Origin: Sitta carolinensis
Taxonomy: Eukaryota > Chordata > Aves > Passeriformes > Sittidae
Assembly (NCBI GenBank): GCA_032173965.1
Contig: CM063283.1
Location: 111,547,108 to 111,611,107 of the forward strand
Reading direction: 5' to 3'
Length of the DNA stretch: 64,000 bases
Below, piece after piece: positions 1 through 12,930 of this stretch (positions are counted from its first letter, which is position 1; every line of letters starts with the position of its first letter). Below the pieces are notes generated by a model. It was not told where the DNA came from, searched no databases, and worked only from the letters and a program-made list of their open reading frames with translations. A program made the position numbers and the translations under genes.

Positions 1-3000
1 ATCAAGCAAACTGAAGGGGGGTAGCACTGGGAAGAAGAAATCACAGGGGCTTAGCTCAGCTCTGCAAGAGCTGGTGGTTCATTAGTCTGTATCTAAGTAG
101 CCCTCAGTTGCCAGCTGATCCCAATATGTGCTAGGAGAAAGCAAGAAAACACACAAAAGGCTTCCTGCTTGAACAAATGGAGTTATTTTGTCAGAGACTG
201 GGCATAATTTATATGAACTCACTGCTTTCAGTTGATGTAAACAGAGCACGCTCGCAGCAAATTTACTTCCCCTCAGTTATCATGAAGGAAGAAACAGCAG
301 ATTTTTCTTCATGCTGGAAGAAGAGAAGGGCTCTGGGAAAAAGGCCCCCAGCACAGAGGCTATTTTGGACATATTTTTGCATTCCTCCAGTGCAGTCCCC
401 CTCAAATGATATTACCCTGGTTATAAGCAGAAATGTGCACGCATTGCTCAGACTAAGGGCTGGAAGTCACAGCTGGGTTTTAGGCATCACTGCTCCCTAG
501 GCTGCACCTGCCCAGGCTGTAGCCTCAGGGTCTGGGCACAGGGGAGCAAGTGATAGCACTCATGCCAAGGGGAAAACCTTCAGCAAACCTGTTGTGAGCA
601 GATTAGGTGAAGAAAATATTCTCGCAGTCTGATGAAAAGGCTGCAGTCTCAGTTTGCAGGGCAAGGTGGAAATCAACCATGGCACCAATCTCCTGAAGTC
701 CTTTAGCTCAGCCTCCCTGTGCAGTGCCAAGGGATAGAGTCAAGCACCTGGGAAAGGGGCACACGCAGACATCCCCAGGAAAAGTTAGGCAGAAGGAAAT
801 GCCAGGGAAAGATTCATGCCTGGAGGATTTGACTTGGACTTGGTACCTGAAACTGTTCCCAAAGGGAATTCTCAGCCATGACCCAAACTCACGTTTTTCT
901 CACTGAAAGCTGCAAGCAGCACCTCTATCACAGCACCCTGCCCCTAAGCACTCATCCTGGAGATGAAAAAAGAGAATTTCAAATTCAGCCACTGCTCTGT
1001 TTCAAGAACATGCCTTATGGGACAGGACAAGGCCTGAGTCACTGCTCTTAAGTATTCTGTGGGGAAAGTTTCATGTGTTTTTCCCCTCACAGTTGTTCTG
1101 CTTTGAAAATGCAACTTTCCCCAGCTGGGGAAAGGATGTGAATACCACCTTCCTCTTTTTTCCTGCGTGAAGTGGAACAGCTTCATGAAATCCACAGTTT
1201 CACCTCAGGGTATGCAGCTCTTCTACAAAGGGCAGGAGACTGACAAACCCCACCTGCTGCAGGTTGGGTGGAGCAGCGACTGTGCCTGGCAGATGGGCAC
1301 TCTGACCATCCACATCAGGAGAAATAAAGAATGATTTTCTCAGCCTGTCTGCCTCGGTGTTTTTGGACATGACTGGCAGCAGAAGCACAGAAGATTTGGT
1401 GGTTTTGGGTGTGATGCACTCTGCAGAAGGTGCCTGGTCACCGGGGAGGTTCCCAAGAAGGCAGAGCTGTGGTTACCCAGGAGGCAGCCAAGCTGCAGGC
1501 CCTGCACTGCACTCAGATGTGCCATGGTTATTAGAGTGGCACTCTGTCACTTTGCTGAGATGAGCTCCTTGGAGTCCCTGGCACAGCTAAAAAAGGCTTG
1601 AGAGCGGTGAGCTCAGAATCCTGCAAATTATTTGGCACTGTCACAAACCTCACAGCCAGATTTCAGTGTCTGACTTCCTTGGTCAGTCCACAGGCCCGAC
1701 ATGAAAGCCTTTCACCATGGGCTGTTCCTAATTCATGCACATTTGGCCACTGATGGACTGGCACATGTCACTAACATGCCATACCTGGTCATATCTGCTG
1801 ATCTGCTCCCTGGAATCCCACCAGCCCTTCAGCCATGCATTTGCTCTCTGTGGGAGTCAGCAATGTTCAGCTCTCTTCTCTATCCTGTCTTTATTTGAAA
1901 GTATCAAATCAGAGAGCAAGGTTACCTTTGACAGTTTTTTCCACCAGTTTGTCATTTGCTGTAAAATAGTTTGTAGAGTATTTATGTATCTACCCCAATT
2001 TTCAACTGTTTGTTTACATGTGTATTTAACCAGGTTAAAAAGCCCTTTGCCGGTTGGTACTTTTCCCTCTCCTGATCCCAGGAAGGTAAATACCTCATAA
2101 TAACAAAGCAAAGACATAATAAAATTGTGTCCAATTTTTATTCTTTTTTTATAAACTAAATGCACTGAACCCTTTAGGGTTTATTAAAAAAGAAAAAAAA
2201 AAAAAAACAAAAACAACAAAAAAAAAGGATAGAAAAGAAAAAAAAAAAAAAAGAAAAAAAAAAAAAGAAACCAACCCCTAAACCTTTTGTGGCAGTTTCT
2301 CCTGCGATCCAATCATTTGTGGCTCCTTTTTTTGTACCTTCCCAGTCATTCTTTAGAGCAAAATCTTTCGATGCCAAAATCTGATGTAGCATTTCAGTGC
2401 TGATCCCACTAATGCCATGTTCAGAGTTAACATCACCCTGCTCCTGCCCTGCTTGTGCACTGTTAATCCAAGCATCCCATTAACCTTTTTTGGCCACGAT
2501 GTAACTGTGGGAGCTCAGGCTGACCTGCTTATCCTTCCACTGCCAAATCCTTTGCTGAATCCATTCCTGCTGGGAGATGGAGCCTCCTGTTCTGGAGATG
2601 TGGCCTTCATTCCTGGCTCCTAAAAGTGCATTTGGGCAGTCAGCTGCTTAAATACTTTTCACTTAAGTGAGTCAAGCTTATCAAGAAGTCAAGATCATTG
2701 CATTGCAGCCGTTCTTACCTCTTTGTTTACCATTCTGCAGAAGTCACACACCTTAATCAGCAGAGGAGTTATATTTACTTCCAAATCACTGATTCAAATA
2801 TTTAATCTCTTCAGGCCTAACACTGCCTCCGCTGCAATCTCAATCAAAACATGCCCATTAGAAGAGACAAATGCCTTGAGGGATGTTAGTTCACCTGTTG
2901 CTGAACTATTAATGTTATTTTATGATACTGTACAGTGTTGGACAGATTAGGATAGGACACTAAGTCAAACCTTACAAGAATGTAGCTGAGTCACGTGTCA

Positions 3001-3009
3001 AGTTGTGCA
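1..3009. other. Intergenic, no gene seen
   Basis: No open frame here has recognisable protein content or good splice-site context. An A-rich tract lies near 2.2 kb (own entry). The open frames present are short and of unbiased composition. Confidence 0.5.
2185..2270 (+). repeat. A-rich low-complexity tract
   Basis: About 85 bases of nearly uninterrupted A with occasional C, G and T. It may be an old poly(A) tail, but no retroelement body is recognisable next to it. Confidence 0.7.
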
Positions 3010-3136
3010 AGTCCCATTCCTCAAAGTGTTCAAGGCCAGGTTGGATGGGGATCTGAGCAATCTGGTCTAGAGGACGGTGGCCCTGCCCATGGCAGGGGGG
3101 TGGAACTGATTGATCTTTAAGGTCCCTTTCAACTCC
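3010..3136 (+). mobile_element. CR1 LINE, 3' fragment (sense +)
   Basis: The stretch matches the typical CR1 3' end: a segment resembling 'ttcaaggccaggttggatgg', then 'ctgcccatggcagg', then 'atctttaaggtccc'. It is 5'-truncated, as most CR1 copies are, and its tail runs into a pentanucleotide microsatellite. Confidence 0.85.
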
Positions 3137-3240
3137 TATTCTATCTATTCTATTCTATTCTATTCTATTCTATTCTATTCTATTCTATTCTATTCTATTC
3201 TATTCTATTCTATTCCATTCATTCATTCCATTCATTCATC
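3137..3240 (+). repeat. (ATTCT)n microsatellite at a CR1 tail
   Basis: About sixteen near-perfect ATTCT pentamers decay into ATTCC/ATTC units. The array begins exactly where the CR1 tail (normally ATTCTATG-type units) would lie, so it probably grew from that tail. Confidence 0.85.
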
Positions 3241-5365
3241 TACTCCATTCCATCTATATAGAAGAGAAATATAAAATAAATAGAATATAAATATAAATAG
3301 AATTCTGTTATCTTCTTCTCTGATCAGAGCTGGCACCAGTGGAGCCTCCGCAGCCACTGGCTTCTGATCCAGTGAGACAGAAAATACACAGCTACCCTGT
3401 ATGGAGCACAACATTTTTAAAAGTTACCAAATCAATACTTTTTAAAGATTCCAGCATTGGTTCAGCCCTGACAGCTTCAGAATACAGCTCAAATCTCTCT
3501 GTTTTTATTTCCACCAAGGTGCACTCTGCATAGTGCATGGACAGCAAGCATCTCTCTGGTTCCTCTTTCTGTTTTGAACTATTTAGATCAACTTTCCCCC
3601 TCACCTGTGCATGCTCTGGAGTTCCCAGATGTAGTCCCTGTGGTGAGAAGCTCCTTGCAGCCAGTCCTGTATGTGCTCATGGTGTAACATATGTTCCAAG
3701 GCAGCAGGGTGTGCTGCTAAGGGCAGGAGCACACACTGGGCATCCCAAATTAGCACAGCAGTTCCTCAGACTCTGCTCACATAACTTGTTTAAGTAGAAG
3801 AGGACAGGCCATCTGACTATGACAACCCCTCCAGACTGATGGAAACATCTCCAGCATAATTTTATTCAAGGTATTCTTCCAGTTTTGAAGAGCCTTTTGT
3901 TGGGAAAGGAAAGGGAAGGGGAGAAGATGGTTAGGGAAGGAAGGAGCCCCCAGGTAAGTTTTCACTGTTGAGCTCCCCACCATCCTATTTGATGCAGGTT
4001 GAAGGCTGGCACCTGCAACCTCCCTGCCCAGTCTGAGCAGACAGGAAATCAAGCAGGATCCTACCGAGCCATTTGTATTTGGCAATTTTCCAATGTAATG
4101 TATTTGGCCTGGAAAAAAATGACAGCTAGTTTTGTACTCTTGAGTCTGTCAGAGGTAATTCCAAAACTGAATAGCCATTTCACTGTCTTTTAAGCCCTTC
4201 AACTCCCTCAGCTCTTTTAAGAGCTGAGCAGTCAACTAAATAAATAAATAAATCACAATATGTGGTCATTCACGATATGTGTGAAAAAAGACTAATTAAA
4301 GTCATAATGAAATAATTACAGATTGCATTGTGCAATGTAGAGAATTAAAAGGGCAACTGTTCCTGGCTACCCTTGGAGAGATCATTTAATAAAAGAGAAC
4401 GAGACAGAGACAATTGCAATACAAGCTGCAGGACAAAGCAGAAAACTCTTGTTTCCTCATATTTAGGATGTCAGTCACTTCTGACCATTGCACAAGCTGA
4501 ACAAAATCAGATTCCTCTTTACAGTGACCCAGGAGCTTCCTTTGCTAGGGTTTTTTTGTTGGTTTTTTTTGTTTGTTTTTTTTTTTTTTGGCAGTGACAG
4601 CCTAGAGCGTGTTTTCCTGTGAGAGAACTGTAAATACCTCACATGCCTTTGCACCCTCGTGTTGCAAAAGGCATTAAGGACAACCTGAGTACAGAGTTGT
4701 TACAGCAGAACAGGAACCAGTTCCTGTCATGAGCCTGAACAACTCAAAGAAAAGGGCATTTTCAAGCATGGCATAAAACAGCAGATCCATTCCCTTTTCC
4801 AGCTAGGTTTTTCAGCACGTTTTGCTAGAAGTGAGGAAATTTTTTCTCAGAGCAGTATGAACATGCTCACTGTTAGAAATAGGCTAACCACAAACCTTTG
4901 TGCCTAGACAAAATATATTATTAAAAAAAAAAAAAAAAAAAAAAAAAAGGAGGAGGAGGGGTTGATCTGGTTTCCATCTTGGTGTCAGCTGAGCCACCCT
5001 GCTGCTGCCAGCTGCTTGTCTGAGCAGGCAGGTTGCTGACAGTGAGAATCAGAGCAGGTGTCTCTGTCTCTGAAAACACATCCCTGTTTTCTGCCTGCTC
5101 CCAGGGCTCTGTGCAGGAGCCTGGACACTGAGCTGCCATGAAGAGGGAAGCAGTCACATGTCTCCTTAGTTTTCTTAGCTCAACCAGCATGCACTAACTT
5201 GGCATTAAAGAATTTTTCAGCTTTCTTTAATCCCTTTTATCTTGTCTTCCCCTCTCCTCCTGGGTAGCCAGTCTTTCCTAAAACACAAAGACTGGATCAG
5301 GCTGCAGCTCTACGTGCAGGGGGGACAAGGGCACATGCAATAGTGCATTTTCTGTAATGTGTGTG
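3241..5365. other. Intergenic, no gene seen
   Basis: No supported gene. It includes poly(T) around 4553-4590 and an A run around 4922-4947. The open frames show no domain features. Confidence 0.5.
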
Positions 5366-5745
5366 TGTGAGGTCAAGATACATTCAACAGGCCTGGTGAG
5401 AGGGATATGGGATGGAAAAACACGAGGGATCTATGTCCTATCCCACCCAGGACCAAAATCCTGTTAGTGAGAGCCATCCCATTTATGCCATTATTTAGAG
5501 CTGGAGGAAATGGACTCAGGCTGTACCAGGGGAGGTTCAGGATGCTCACCAGGAGGAATTTCTTCATGGTTAAGCATTTGAAAGGGCTGCCCAGGGAGGC
5601 GGTAGAGTTACTATCCCTGGAGGTATTCAAGGAACAATTAGATGTGGCTCTCAGTGCTCTGGGCTTGTTGACAAGGTGGGATTGGGCATAGCTTGGACTC
5701 AACGACCTTAGAGGTCTGTTCTAATCTCAATTATCCTGTGATACT
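5366..5745 (+). mobile_element. CR1-type LINE, 3' fragment (sense +)
   Basis: It has the layout of a CR1-like 3' region: 'aggttcaggatgctcaccag', then 'aatttcttcatggttaa', then 'ctgcccagggaggcggtaga', then 'ccctggaggtattcaa', ending in an 'aacgaccttagaggtc' block. It is more diverged than the other copies and probably an older subfamily. Confidence 0.7.
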
Positions 5746-6682
5746 CAAAGAAAAAAGGGGAGGAAAAACACCAGTTCATGAAAGGAGATGTGGTAATTAG
5801 ACCCTTTTGGCAAAATCCTGGAAAAGAGAAAAATTCTAGGGCCAGCTGTGTGCCTGCAGAGCCACAGCCTCCCAGATTGCTGCTGAACTCCCCATGCTTG
5901 CAAAAACTCCTGCTCTTTCTTCATGACCCAGAATAATGCTCTGCCCAGGCCTGTAATGCCACAGATCTGCTGACCCACCTCACCAGGTGTTGGTTTGTAC
6001 CAGACAAAGTTGCTACCTTCTCCCAAGCCATGGAAGCTGGGAATGGAATCTTTTTCTGAGCCTCTGCAGCTGTGTTATAATGGAGGTGTCTACAAGTTCC
6101 TGTTGCTGTGATCCAGGGGAGAGAAACAGCCATTTCTGGGAGATTCCATCTCCTCTGAAGTAGACACACAACACAGGGCACGTGAATCATGTCCTGAAGG
6201 TGCTCATTTTTCTCTGTTGACAGCAGAGGCCAGCCCGAGGTGAGACAGATGCTCATCCCTGCCACGGCATCACAGAGCAAACCCAGCTGCATCCCTGGGA
6301 GGAGGCAAAGCTGTGATCCTGCAAGGAGCTCTCCTTCCTCCTGGGCAGCCCTGCTGGGTGGCAGCCCCCAGGCCAAGGATGAGCTGCTCTTCCCAAGTCC
6401 ATTTCTTCTGGGAAGGCAGAGAGGAGAGGGGAGAGATTGTTCTGCTCATCCCTTGGGCACTTTAGGGCTGTTCAGTGGTCTGTGGCTGTGGGGTTGTGGC
6501 ACACACAGCACCACAGCAGTGACCCACCTGATGGCCTCCTGTCGCCAATCCATGCTCTTATTTCCTTGTTCCTGGTGTGAATTCAGTGAGTACCAGGCAC
6601 CATCCAGCAGAAGGGAAGGAAAAAGTTGTATTTTCCTTAAAAGCTAATTAGGGTGTGTGGGAAACCAGGAAATCCTTCTGAT

Positions 6683-7253
6683 TGTCCTGGGAAAATTTAT
6701 AAGTCACAAGAATTTAGAGAGAATAATAATTAGTATGTCACACAGTGAAAAAGTAGAATTTGTGGATTTTAGATGAGAGATCAGGGGGCAAAGATGGAGG
6801 AAATGGGGTATGTCCCTGGGCTTCTTCTTCTTCCTCTTGTTCTCCATCTTCTGTGGTGGTGTGGCACATTTGGATTGGTTTGGAACAAAAGTACACTGTA
6901 CAACATAGTGGATAGATATTGGAGAATTGTTATAAATAATGTACATGTAATTTTCAGTATAAAAGATAGTGCCCTCCCAAGGGCAGGCAGACGAAGGAAG
7001 GACGACGGACATGGACAGACGACGAAGACAGACCAAAGAGGAGAGCACTGGCCTGCAAAGAAGCTGTGGCAGGCCAGGGAACGAATATGAGATAAGCAAA
7101 GAATAAACAAATTCCTGAACAAGAGAAAACAGACAACTCGACCTCTTCTTCAGACACAGAGCCAGAGAGAAACAGAGACACAGCCGAAACAGAGACAGAG
7201 AACAACAGCAGAACAGAAGAAAAAACACAAAAATATATTAGTAAACCCGACAG
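6683..7253 (+). mobile_element. Solo LTR of an endogenous retrovirus (sense +)
   Basis: A block of about 570 bases with LTR organisation. It starts near TGTCCTGGG and has a TATA-like 'cagtataaaag' at about 6956. About 145 bases further on is an AATAAA at about 7100, followed by a C/A-rich U5-like segment ending near 'aacccgaca'. The look is that of avian ERVL-type LTRs. No internal retroviral coding sequence flanks it, so it is read as a solo LTR. Exact ends and a target-site duplication were not established. The long open frames on the opposite strand are by-products of its composition. Confidence 0.6.
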
Positions 7254-7889
7254 GGTGTAATAACTAATGGTACAATATTCAGGCTCTTGCATGTGATACT
7301 CAAGAGGAAGCTCATGGCTAGCTGCTCTCTGCAGCTATCCCTGTCCTTAGACAAGGGGAATGATTAGACACAAGAAATGACCTTACTGACACTGAAGAAA
7401 AGTGACAGTTGGAATATCTCATTTGTTAATTAGCCAAAAGCTAATATTTAATTACATTTTTGATTCATGGGGTGTTTTTTTCACAGATAATTTGGCCATG
7501 CTCATGAAATTGTATCTTTTTTTTAATCTTAATTTACTTAAATTGCTGATTCCCTGAATCCAATGTGAAAATCTCCACAAGCAACAACTGAAAAAAAAAA
7601 GAGCCCATAGGCTGCTTAAGCTTTCTGATTATGAGAAAGCAAATAAAGATTTCAAATTTATTTCATAGACAATTAACCTTTTAATGAGTCGAACAGTTTA
7701 TTGTAGCAGTGAGACAAAGAACAGTTTAGGAGCTGCTGTTCATATCTGACCACAGTGACTATGAGGTGGCTTTGGTAGTGCCACAAACACATCAGTGCCT
7801 CAGGGGGAGGCAGGTGACTGCTCCTGACTCCTTGAGTTGTGATGTCCTCACTTCACCTTGCACCAACCCAGAATGTGAAATAAAAAAAG

Positions 7890-7933
<44 letters not shown>

Positions 7934-8513
7934 GGAAGAGGAGTTTGTGGAGAAAAAAAAAACTTTTTCTTCAAGTATTTTCTGAAGGTTCAGGGCTGTG
8001 CTTTAAGCTGGTATTTCGGTACTCAGAGAGACAGGTAGGATGACGCTGAGATTCCCACAGACACCTTTATCCCTTCCTTTTTTGGCTGTAATTCCCCCGG
8101 GAGCTTAAGTGCCTGTGTAACAGAGAGCTGCATGGCTCCTCACACCTGTGACAACACAGCCCCAGGGCTGCTGCCAGGGCACAGCCAGGGTGACCTGCAC
8201 CATGCCCAGCTCCCCTCGTGTGTCCAGCCTCTCCTCGCTCTGTGTCACCCCTCCAGAGCAGTAAAACTTACCAATTTCCCAACTCTCAGGCCATCCCGTG
8301 TGCTGGGGAAGAAGGCACAGCTTGAAGAGAGAGCTGAAGTGCACTTAAACATTGCTAAGGCCATTGGAAGGAAGAGAGTTTCCAGGCTGCCCTGTGCTGC
8401 TGAGCCAAAACTTGGCGAATTACTGAAGGTTTTGGTGCAAACAGGCGGTGGAGCAGCTGATGCCGGCACAGGGAGCGCTATCTGGTGGCTCCAGCTGCAC
8501 AGTGCAGTACAGT
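7254..8513. other. Intergenic, no gene seen
   Basis: No supported gene. It contains a run of about 50 A residues at 7880-7931. Confidence 0.5.
7880..7931 (+). repeat. Poly(A) tract
   Basis: Roughly 50 bases, almost all A, preceded by an 'aataaaa' (polyadenylation-like) sequence. This could be the tail of a decayed retroposed transcript, but no source gene is recognisable. Confidence 0.7.
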
Positions 8514-8664
8514 CTGATCCCACCCCTCCCTGGATGGAGAGTTTTCCGTGTCTAATCAAGGTGTTGACAAGCTTTACGGAGGATCGGATGCTGATCCCAC
8601 ACCTTCCTGGATGGAGAGTTTTCCGTGTCTAATCAAGGTGTTGATAAGATTTATGGAGGCTCAG
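8514..8664 (+). repeat. Two-copy tandem duplication, 77-bp period
   Basis: The segment starting 'ctgatcccac' at 8514 recurs at 8591 and includes the shared core 'tggatggagagttttccgtg'. The copies differ at only a few sites, so the duplication is fairly recent. No coding role is apparent. Confidence 0.85.
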
Positions 8665-10354
8665 GTGTGGTGTTATATTCGTTCAGCCCCATGTTTAAAA
8701 AAAAAATTAAAAATGTTTCATTATGAAGCTGGAAGTTGAGAAGAAGGAATAATTGGCAGTGAAATAGCTTTTAAGTCAGCCCACTCACACATGTCCCCTT
8801 TTCTAATTAATCCATTAAGTATTTTGTGGTTGACTGTGCATCTCTGCTGAGGGATCCCACAGCTGCACTGACTCACTGCAGCAACTCAGCCAAACTGGAG
8901 GAACACAGAAGTGCAGAAAATGAAGCTGAGCTTGTCTTCTGTCAGTCGAGTGCTGGTGTAGGAAATGCCTGGAACACCTGACAGGACCAAGCCATCCTAA
9001 AATCATTTTGAGTCATTTCTAGTCCTGCCCAACCTGTGTTGTGTTGCTGCCAGCACAGGATCATGGTGAGATTAGAACAGGGCATGTACAACACCAGCAA
9101 TAGCACCTTATCATCCCCGAATTAAAGCATTGCTACAGTTTCTAGCCCAATTTCACAAATATTCAACTGGGCTAAAGCTCAGATGTCCCCCACAGCAAGA
9201 AGAATGGAGACAGATTTGACCTACAGCTCAAAAGACCTTCAGCTTCTCAGGACAAACTTCTAAGTGGACAGCAGAGTGGATGTGAGCTGGAAAAATCCCA
9301 GTTTTCCACTGCGTGCTTTCTAACCAGAAGTTGTGCACAGCCCTAAATTTTTTGACTGTTCAGAAACTGAGTGCTTAAAAGGACCAGTTAACACTGGAAA
9401 CAATTGGCAGATGGGTGTATTTATACACCAAAAAATGTTTAAATTCAACACCTTTTCAGCAGCAGCACAGTCTGGATCTGCTCAGAAAGGGATATCTGGG
9501 TTTCCAGATACACCAGCTTGATCCATTTAATGGTAGCTCAATAGGGATGTTATTGATTTATGTCCCCAGAATGCAATGTCCCTGGACAGCCCAGCTCCCA
9601 TAAAAGTGACTAAATTGACACAGGTCTGCTTAGATTACCAACAGTAATATTTCTGTTCCTGGATGTTTTCCCCCTAGCACACTTGGAAGCTGATGTCAGC
9701 AGGTTTTTTATTCTGAACTCAATCATGAGGACCAACCACAGCCAGTGGTAAAGCCCTGCAATATCCTGTGCAGGGGGTGTGGGCCTGAGCAGGGGCTGGC
9801 TGATGTCTCAGCAGGTCATGCCTGTTTCCTGGCACCAGCTGCCAGACCCAAATCCCCCAGTTCCTTTTTCCAGGCCGTGCCAAGGGCACACATGCACTCC
9901 TTAGGCTACAGGTCAATATGTGCTTAGGATGTCCTGAAATCCTACAGCACTTCCTTGCTGTTTGAGAAGAGCAAAGCAAGCTGCTGAGTTTGGGGAAGGC
10001 ACATTGCTATGCTGTTGGTGACTCTGGCCCCTCTTGTTGCTGATTTGTGTAACTTGAGTGTCTTTAGACTCTTAGAGTGTCTCACTCCAGCCTTTTTTCC
10101 AGCACATGGCAGATCCAGCTCCCTGCAGAGGGAACTTCTGGCCCTGTGGCTTCCCTGTGTTAATCCCCAGTTCCTTCTGTTCCTCTGGCACCTGGCTTGT
10201 CACAGGCTGGGGGACAGCAGGGCACACATGGCATTCCCAGTGTTCCCCAGGCCTGCAGGGTGAAGTCTGAGAGCTTGTCCTGTTGCTTTCTCCTCCCTTC
10301 TCCTGTTGTTCCATCGTGAATCTACAATGACAAAGGCACTAAGGGAAATTCCCA
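8665..10354. other. Intergenic, no gene seen
   Basis: No supported gene or recognisable repeat. Open frames are short and unremarkable. Confidence 0.5.
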
Positions 10355-10556
10355 GCACAGCCTAAATAATCTCAATTAGATAGAAGATAGCAACTCCCCA
10401 GCCTAAATAATCTCAATTAGATAGAAGATAGCAACTCCCCAGCCTAAATAATCTCAATTAGATAGAAGATAGCAACTCCTCAGCCTAAATAATCTCAATT
10501 AGATAGACGATGGCAACTCCTCAGCCTAAATAATCTCAATTAGATAGAAGATGGCA
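10355..10556 (+). repeat. 41-bp minisatellite, about 5 copies
   Basis: Five head-to-tail copies of a 41-base unit containing 'cctaaataatctcaattaga' and 'tagcaactcc', with very few differences between copies. The first and last are slightly incomplete. The near identity suggests recent expansion and likely length polymorphism. Confidence 0.9.
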
Positions 10557-11441
10557 AGTGTACAACCTGCTATTCCAGGGCCTGGCTTTATCCAGTCCCA
10601 AACTGCCTGTGCCCTTGGGAATGCAGTGCAACAACTGGGTATGGTCCTGGCTCCAGAGCAAGATGATTTTCTCATACTCATGAAGCAAAAGATTTTGGTT
10701 ATTGACAGGAGCTGGAATAATAAATTGTGGAAAAGTGAAATTGTTAAAAAAAAGTCAGCTGAAGACTCGAGTCTCATCTCATCAGTTCCAATAGGAACAG
10801 AACACAGTATTTCCCAAGACCTTGGCCTTGATCACAGCATGCATGAAGGGATTGGTAGATAGCTCAGGTTTTTCTGGATCATAGTGTCAGTCAGTTCCAG
10901 GGGGTGAAAAAGCAAATCTGAAACAGGCCAAATGCCCTTTCTCAGTCACAGATATCCTGACACACAAAAATGGAGGAATTGCTTAAATCCCACTGATATC
11001 AACAGGAGCCAGCTGCCTCAGTATTTTGAGTGTTTTACCCTCAGCCATTTATTTCTCTGTCCCACCTGCTGCCTCTCTGAGAAGGGAATATGCACGAGGA
11101 ACCCATCTGAATGCTGCTTGGGAGGGAGGAAGTGTTCCTCTGTGGAAGGGGAGCTCTGGCTTCTCCTGCTCTCATTTTCAGAGTTTTCAGAGTCTAGACT
11201 CCACACTGTGGTGGTAGGGGGGTTTATTGTAGTAGAGGGTATGAAAGGATAGATTCAGTAAGTCTTCTCTCCTGTTCAATTTAGATCAAAGAGATCATCC
11301 TTCTGTGTAATCATACCAGGGTTAGCTCTGTTGTTGACTGCACTGGCCACCCTCCCCTCTGCAGGTAGAAGAGGCTCCAAATTACATGACAAAACAAAAC
11401 CAGCAGATTCCTTAAGAATGCACAGTTGTAAAAATAAAGAT

Positions 11442-11447
11442 TTTATT
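11442..11447 (-). terminator. Candidate poly(A) signal of the mucin-like gene
   Basis: AATAAA on the minus strand, the first canonical signal found downstream of the stop codon at 12931. It would give a 3' UTR of about 1.5 kb. The UTR would include the T run at 11485-11527 (A-rich in the transcript). Assignment is inferred from position only. Confidence 0.35.
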
Positions 11448-11484
11448 TGTAAAGCATCTTTGAGAAAATTGTTTAAAATACCAC

Positions 11485-11527
11485 TTTTTTTTTTTTTCTT
11501 TTTTTTTTTTTTCTTTTTTTTTTTTTT
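11485..11527 (+). repeat. Poly(T) tract
   Basis: About 43 bases of T broken by two single C residues. It lies in the inferred 3' UTR of the minus-strand mucin-like gene. Confidence 0.8.
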
Positions 11528-12930
11528 CCCCAAAGACATTAAATACATTTTACATGAGCAATCCCAGGATTGTTCAAGCCTGCTGTACATGGTCTCTATT
11601 TAACACTATTTACAAGGACATCAGAAAGGTTTACTGACAATGAGGATTTGCTGTTCCACGTAGATCCCTCAAAAAAGAAATGAAAGAGTATTAACATAAG
11701 CGAGAGCACTCATTTGTATTTTCAACAGAGCTCCCTGGAGAACTTGTATTTACTGACAGAATACATTGTTGAGGGACTACTCAGTGAGTAGAACACCAAA
11801 GCTAGCTATATTTAAAAGCCACATAAAATAAGTGTAACAAATACTAATCACTCTCTTTCTATCAGTGAGATGTCTGTGTCTCCACACCCCAGACCTAACC
11901 AGGATAGACAAGTTGACACTACATGGAAGGAAAGGCAGAGCAAGGCATGCAGACCCTGTTTCATAGGTCCCTGCTACCAAAAGTAATATTCCAGACAGGG
12001 TCCTCGGCAGGGGTCTCCAGGAGCTGTGCTTTAGCACGGGGGAGGAGGGATGAAAAGAATGAATGCTGGCTGCACAAGGAGCAGAGCTGCTTGTGCACCA
12101 CCACTCTGCTGAGCTCCCACCTTGTGCTGCAGTTCTAGCACCAGTTTACTCTAACCTGTGCCACATAACCATAACCTAATCCCAAAGAACAGGGTTGTTC
12201 AGTGGGGGTGAGCCAGGGCCACAACATCAGTGCCTCAACGGGAATTCTGAGCATAGGGAGACTGACAGAACATCCAGATACAGGGAGAGCTGGTTTGAAA
12301 TGAAACACAGAAATCCTGCTGGAAATTGCACAGCAGTAAACTGCCCCTTTATCATCTGCTCAGCACATTCCAAGCAGGAAAGAGTGCACCGTAGTAGAAA
12401 CAGCCTGTAACTTCACCAGGACTGCAATGAAGAGTGGTGAGAAAAGATAAAGGTCATTTCTTCTGGTTGCTCTAAAGCAGTTAGAAGAAATCTAAAGCAA
12501 GGTCTGGTCCAATGCCACAGGAGCTGTTTCTGTTGGACTCTACTTCAAGATCACCAAGAGCAGGACAAAATTGTACCATATGGCACGTCCTTGCTCAGCC
12601 GACCATTTTTGACAGGCAAAAATAGGTGAGTAAAATACTTTTGTCTCGAATTAACCTAATGTTTGCCTTCCCCATATAGTAACACCTTGAGACTGTGCTG
12701 TGAAACCACACCTGTATTTAGCATGCTATACATTTGACACATATAAGCAGTTATTTCTTCATAGCCCAGCAATTAAAAAAAACCTTCAATTCAGAAGCCT
12801 CCAAATCAAGTTTCTGGTCCACCAGACTGCTATAGCAAGTCCACATAACTGAGATGTATCCCATTTTTCTCCAAACTCCTAATCGAGCTGCATATGCTAG
12901 AACATTAATTACCCTGGGCTCATTCTGCAG

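Noticed and set aside
6704..7292. Several overlapping minus-strand open frames, Ser/Leu/Phe-rich
   Set aside because: They are the antisense of an LTR with C/A-rich U5-like sequence; no gene features.
1..11400. Searched for the 5' exons of ABCG1, the gene expected next to UMODL1 in other vertebrates
   Set aside because: No matching coding sequence recognised; it is probably beyond the left end.
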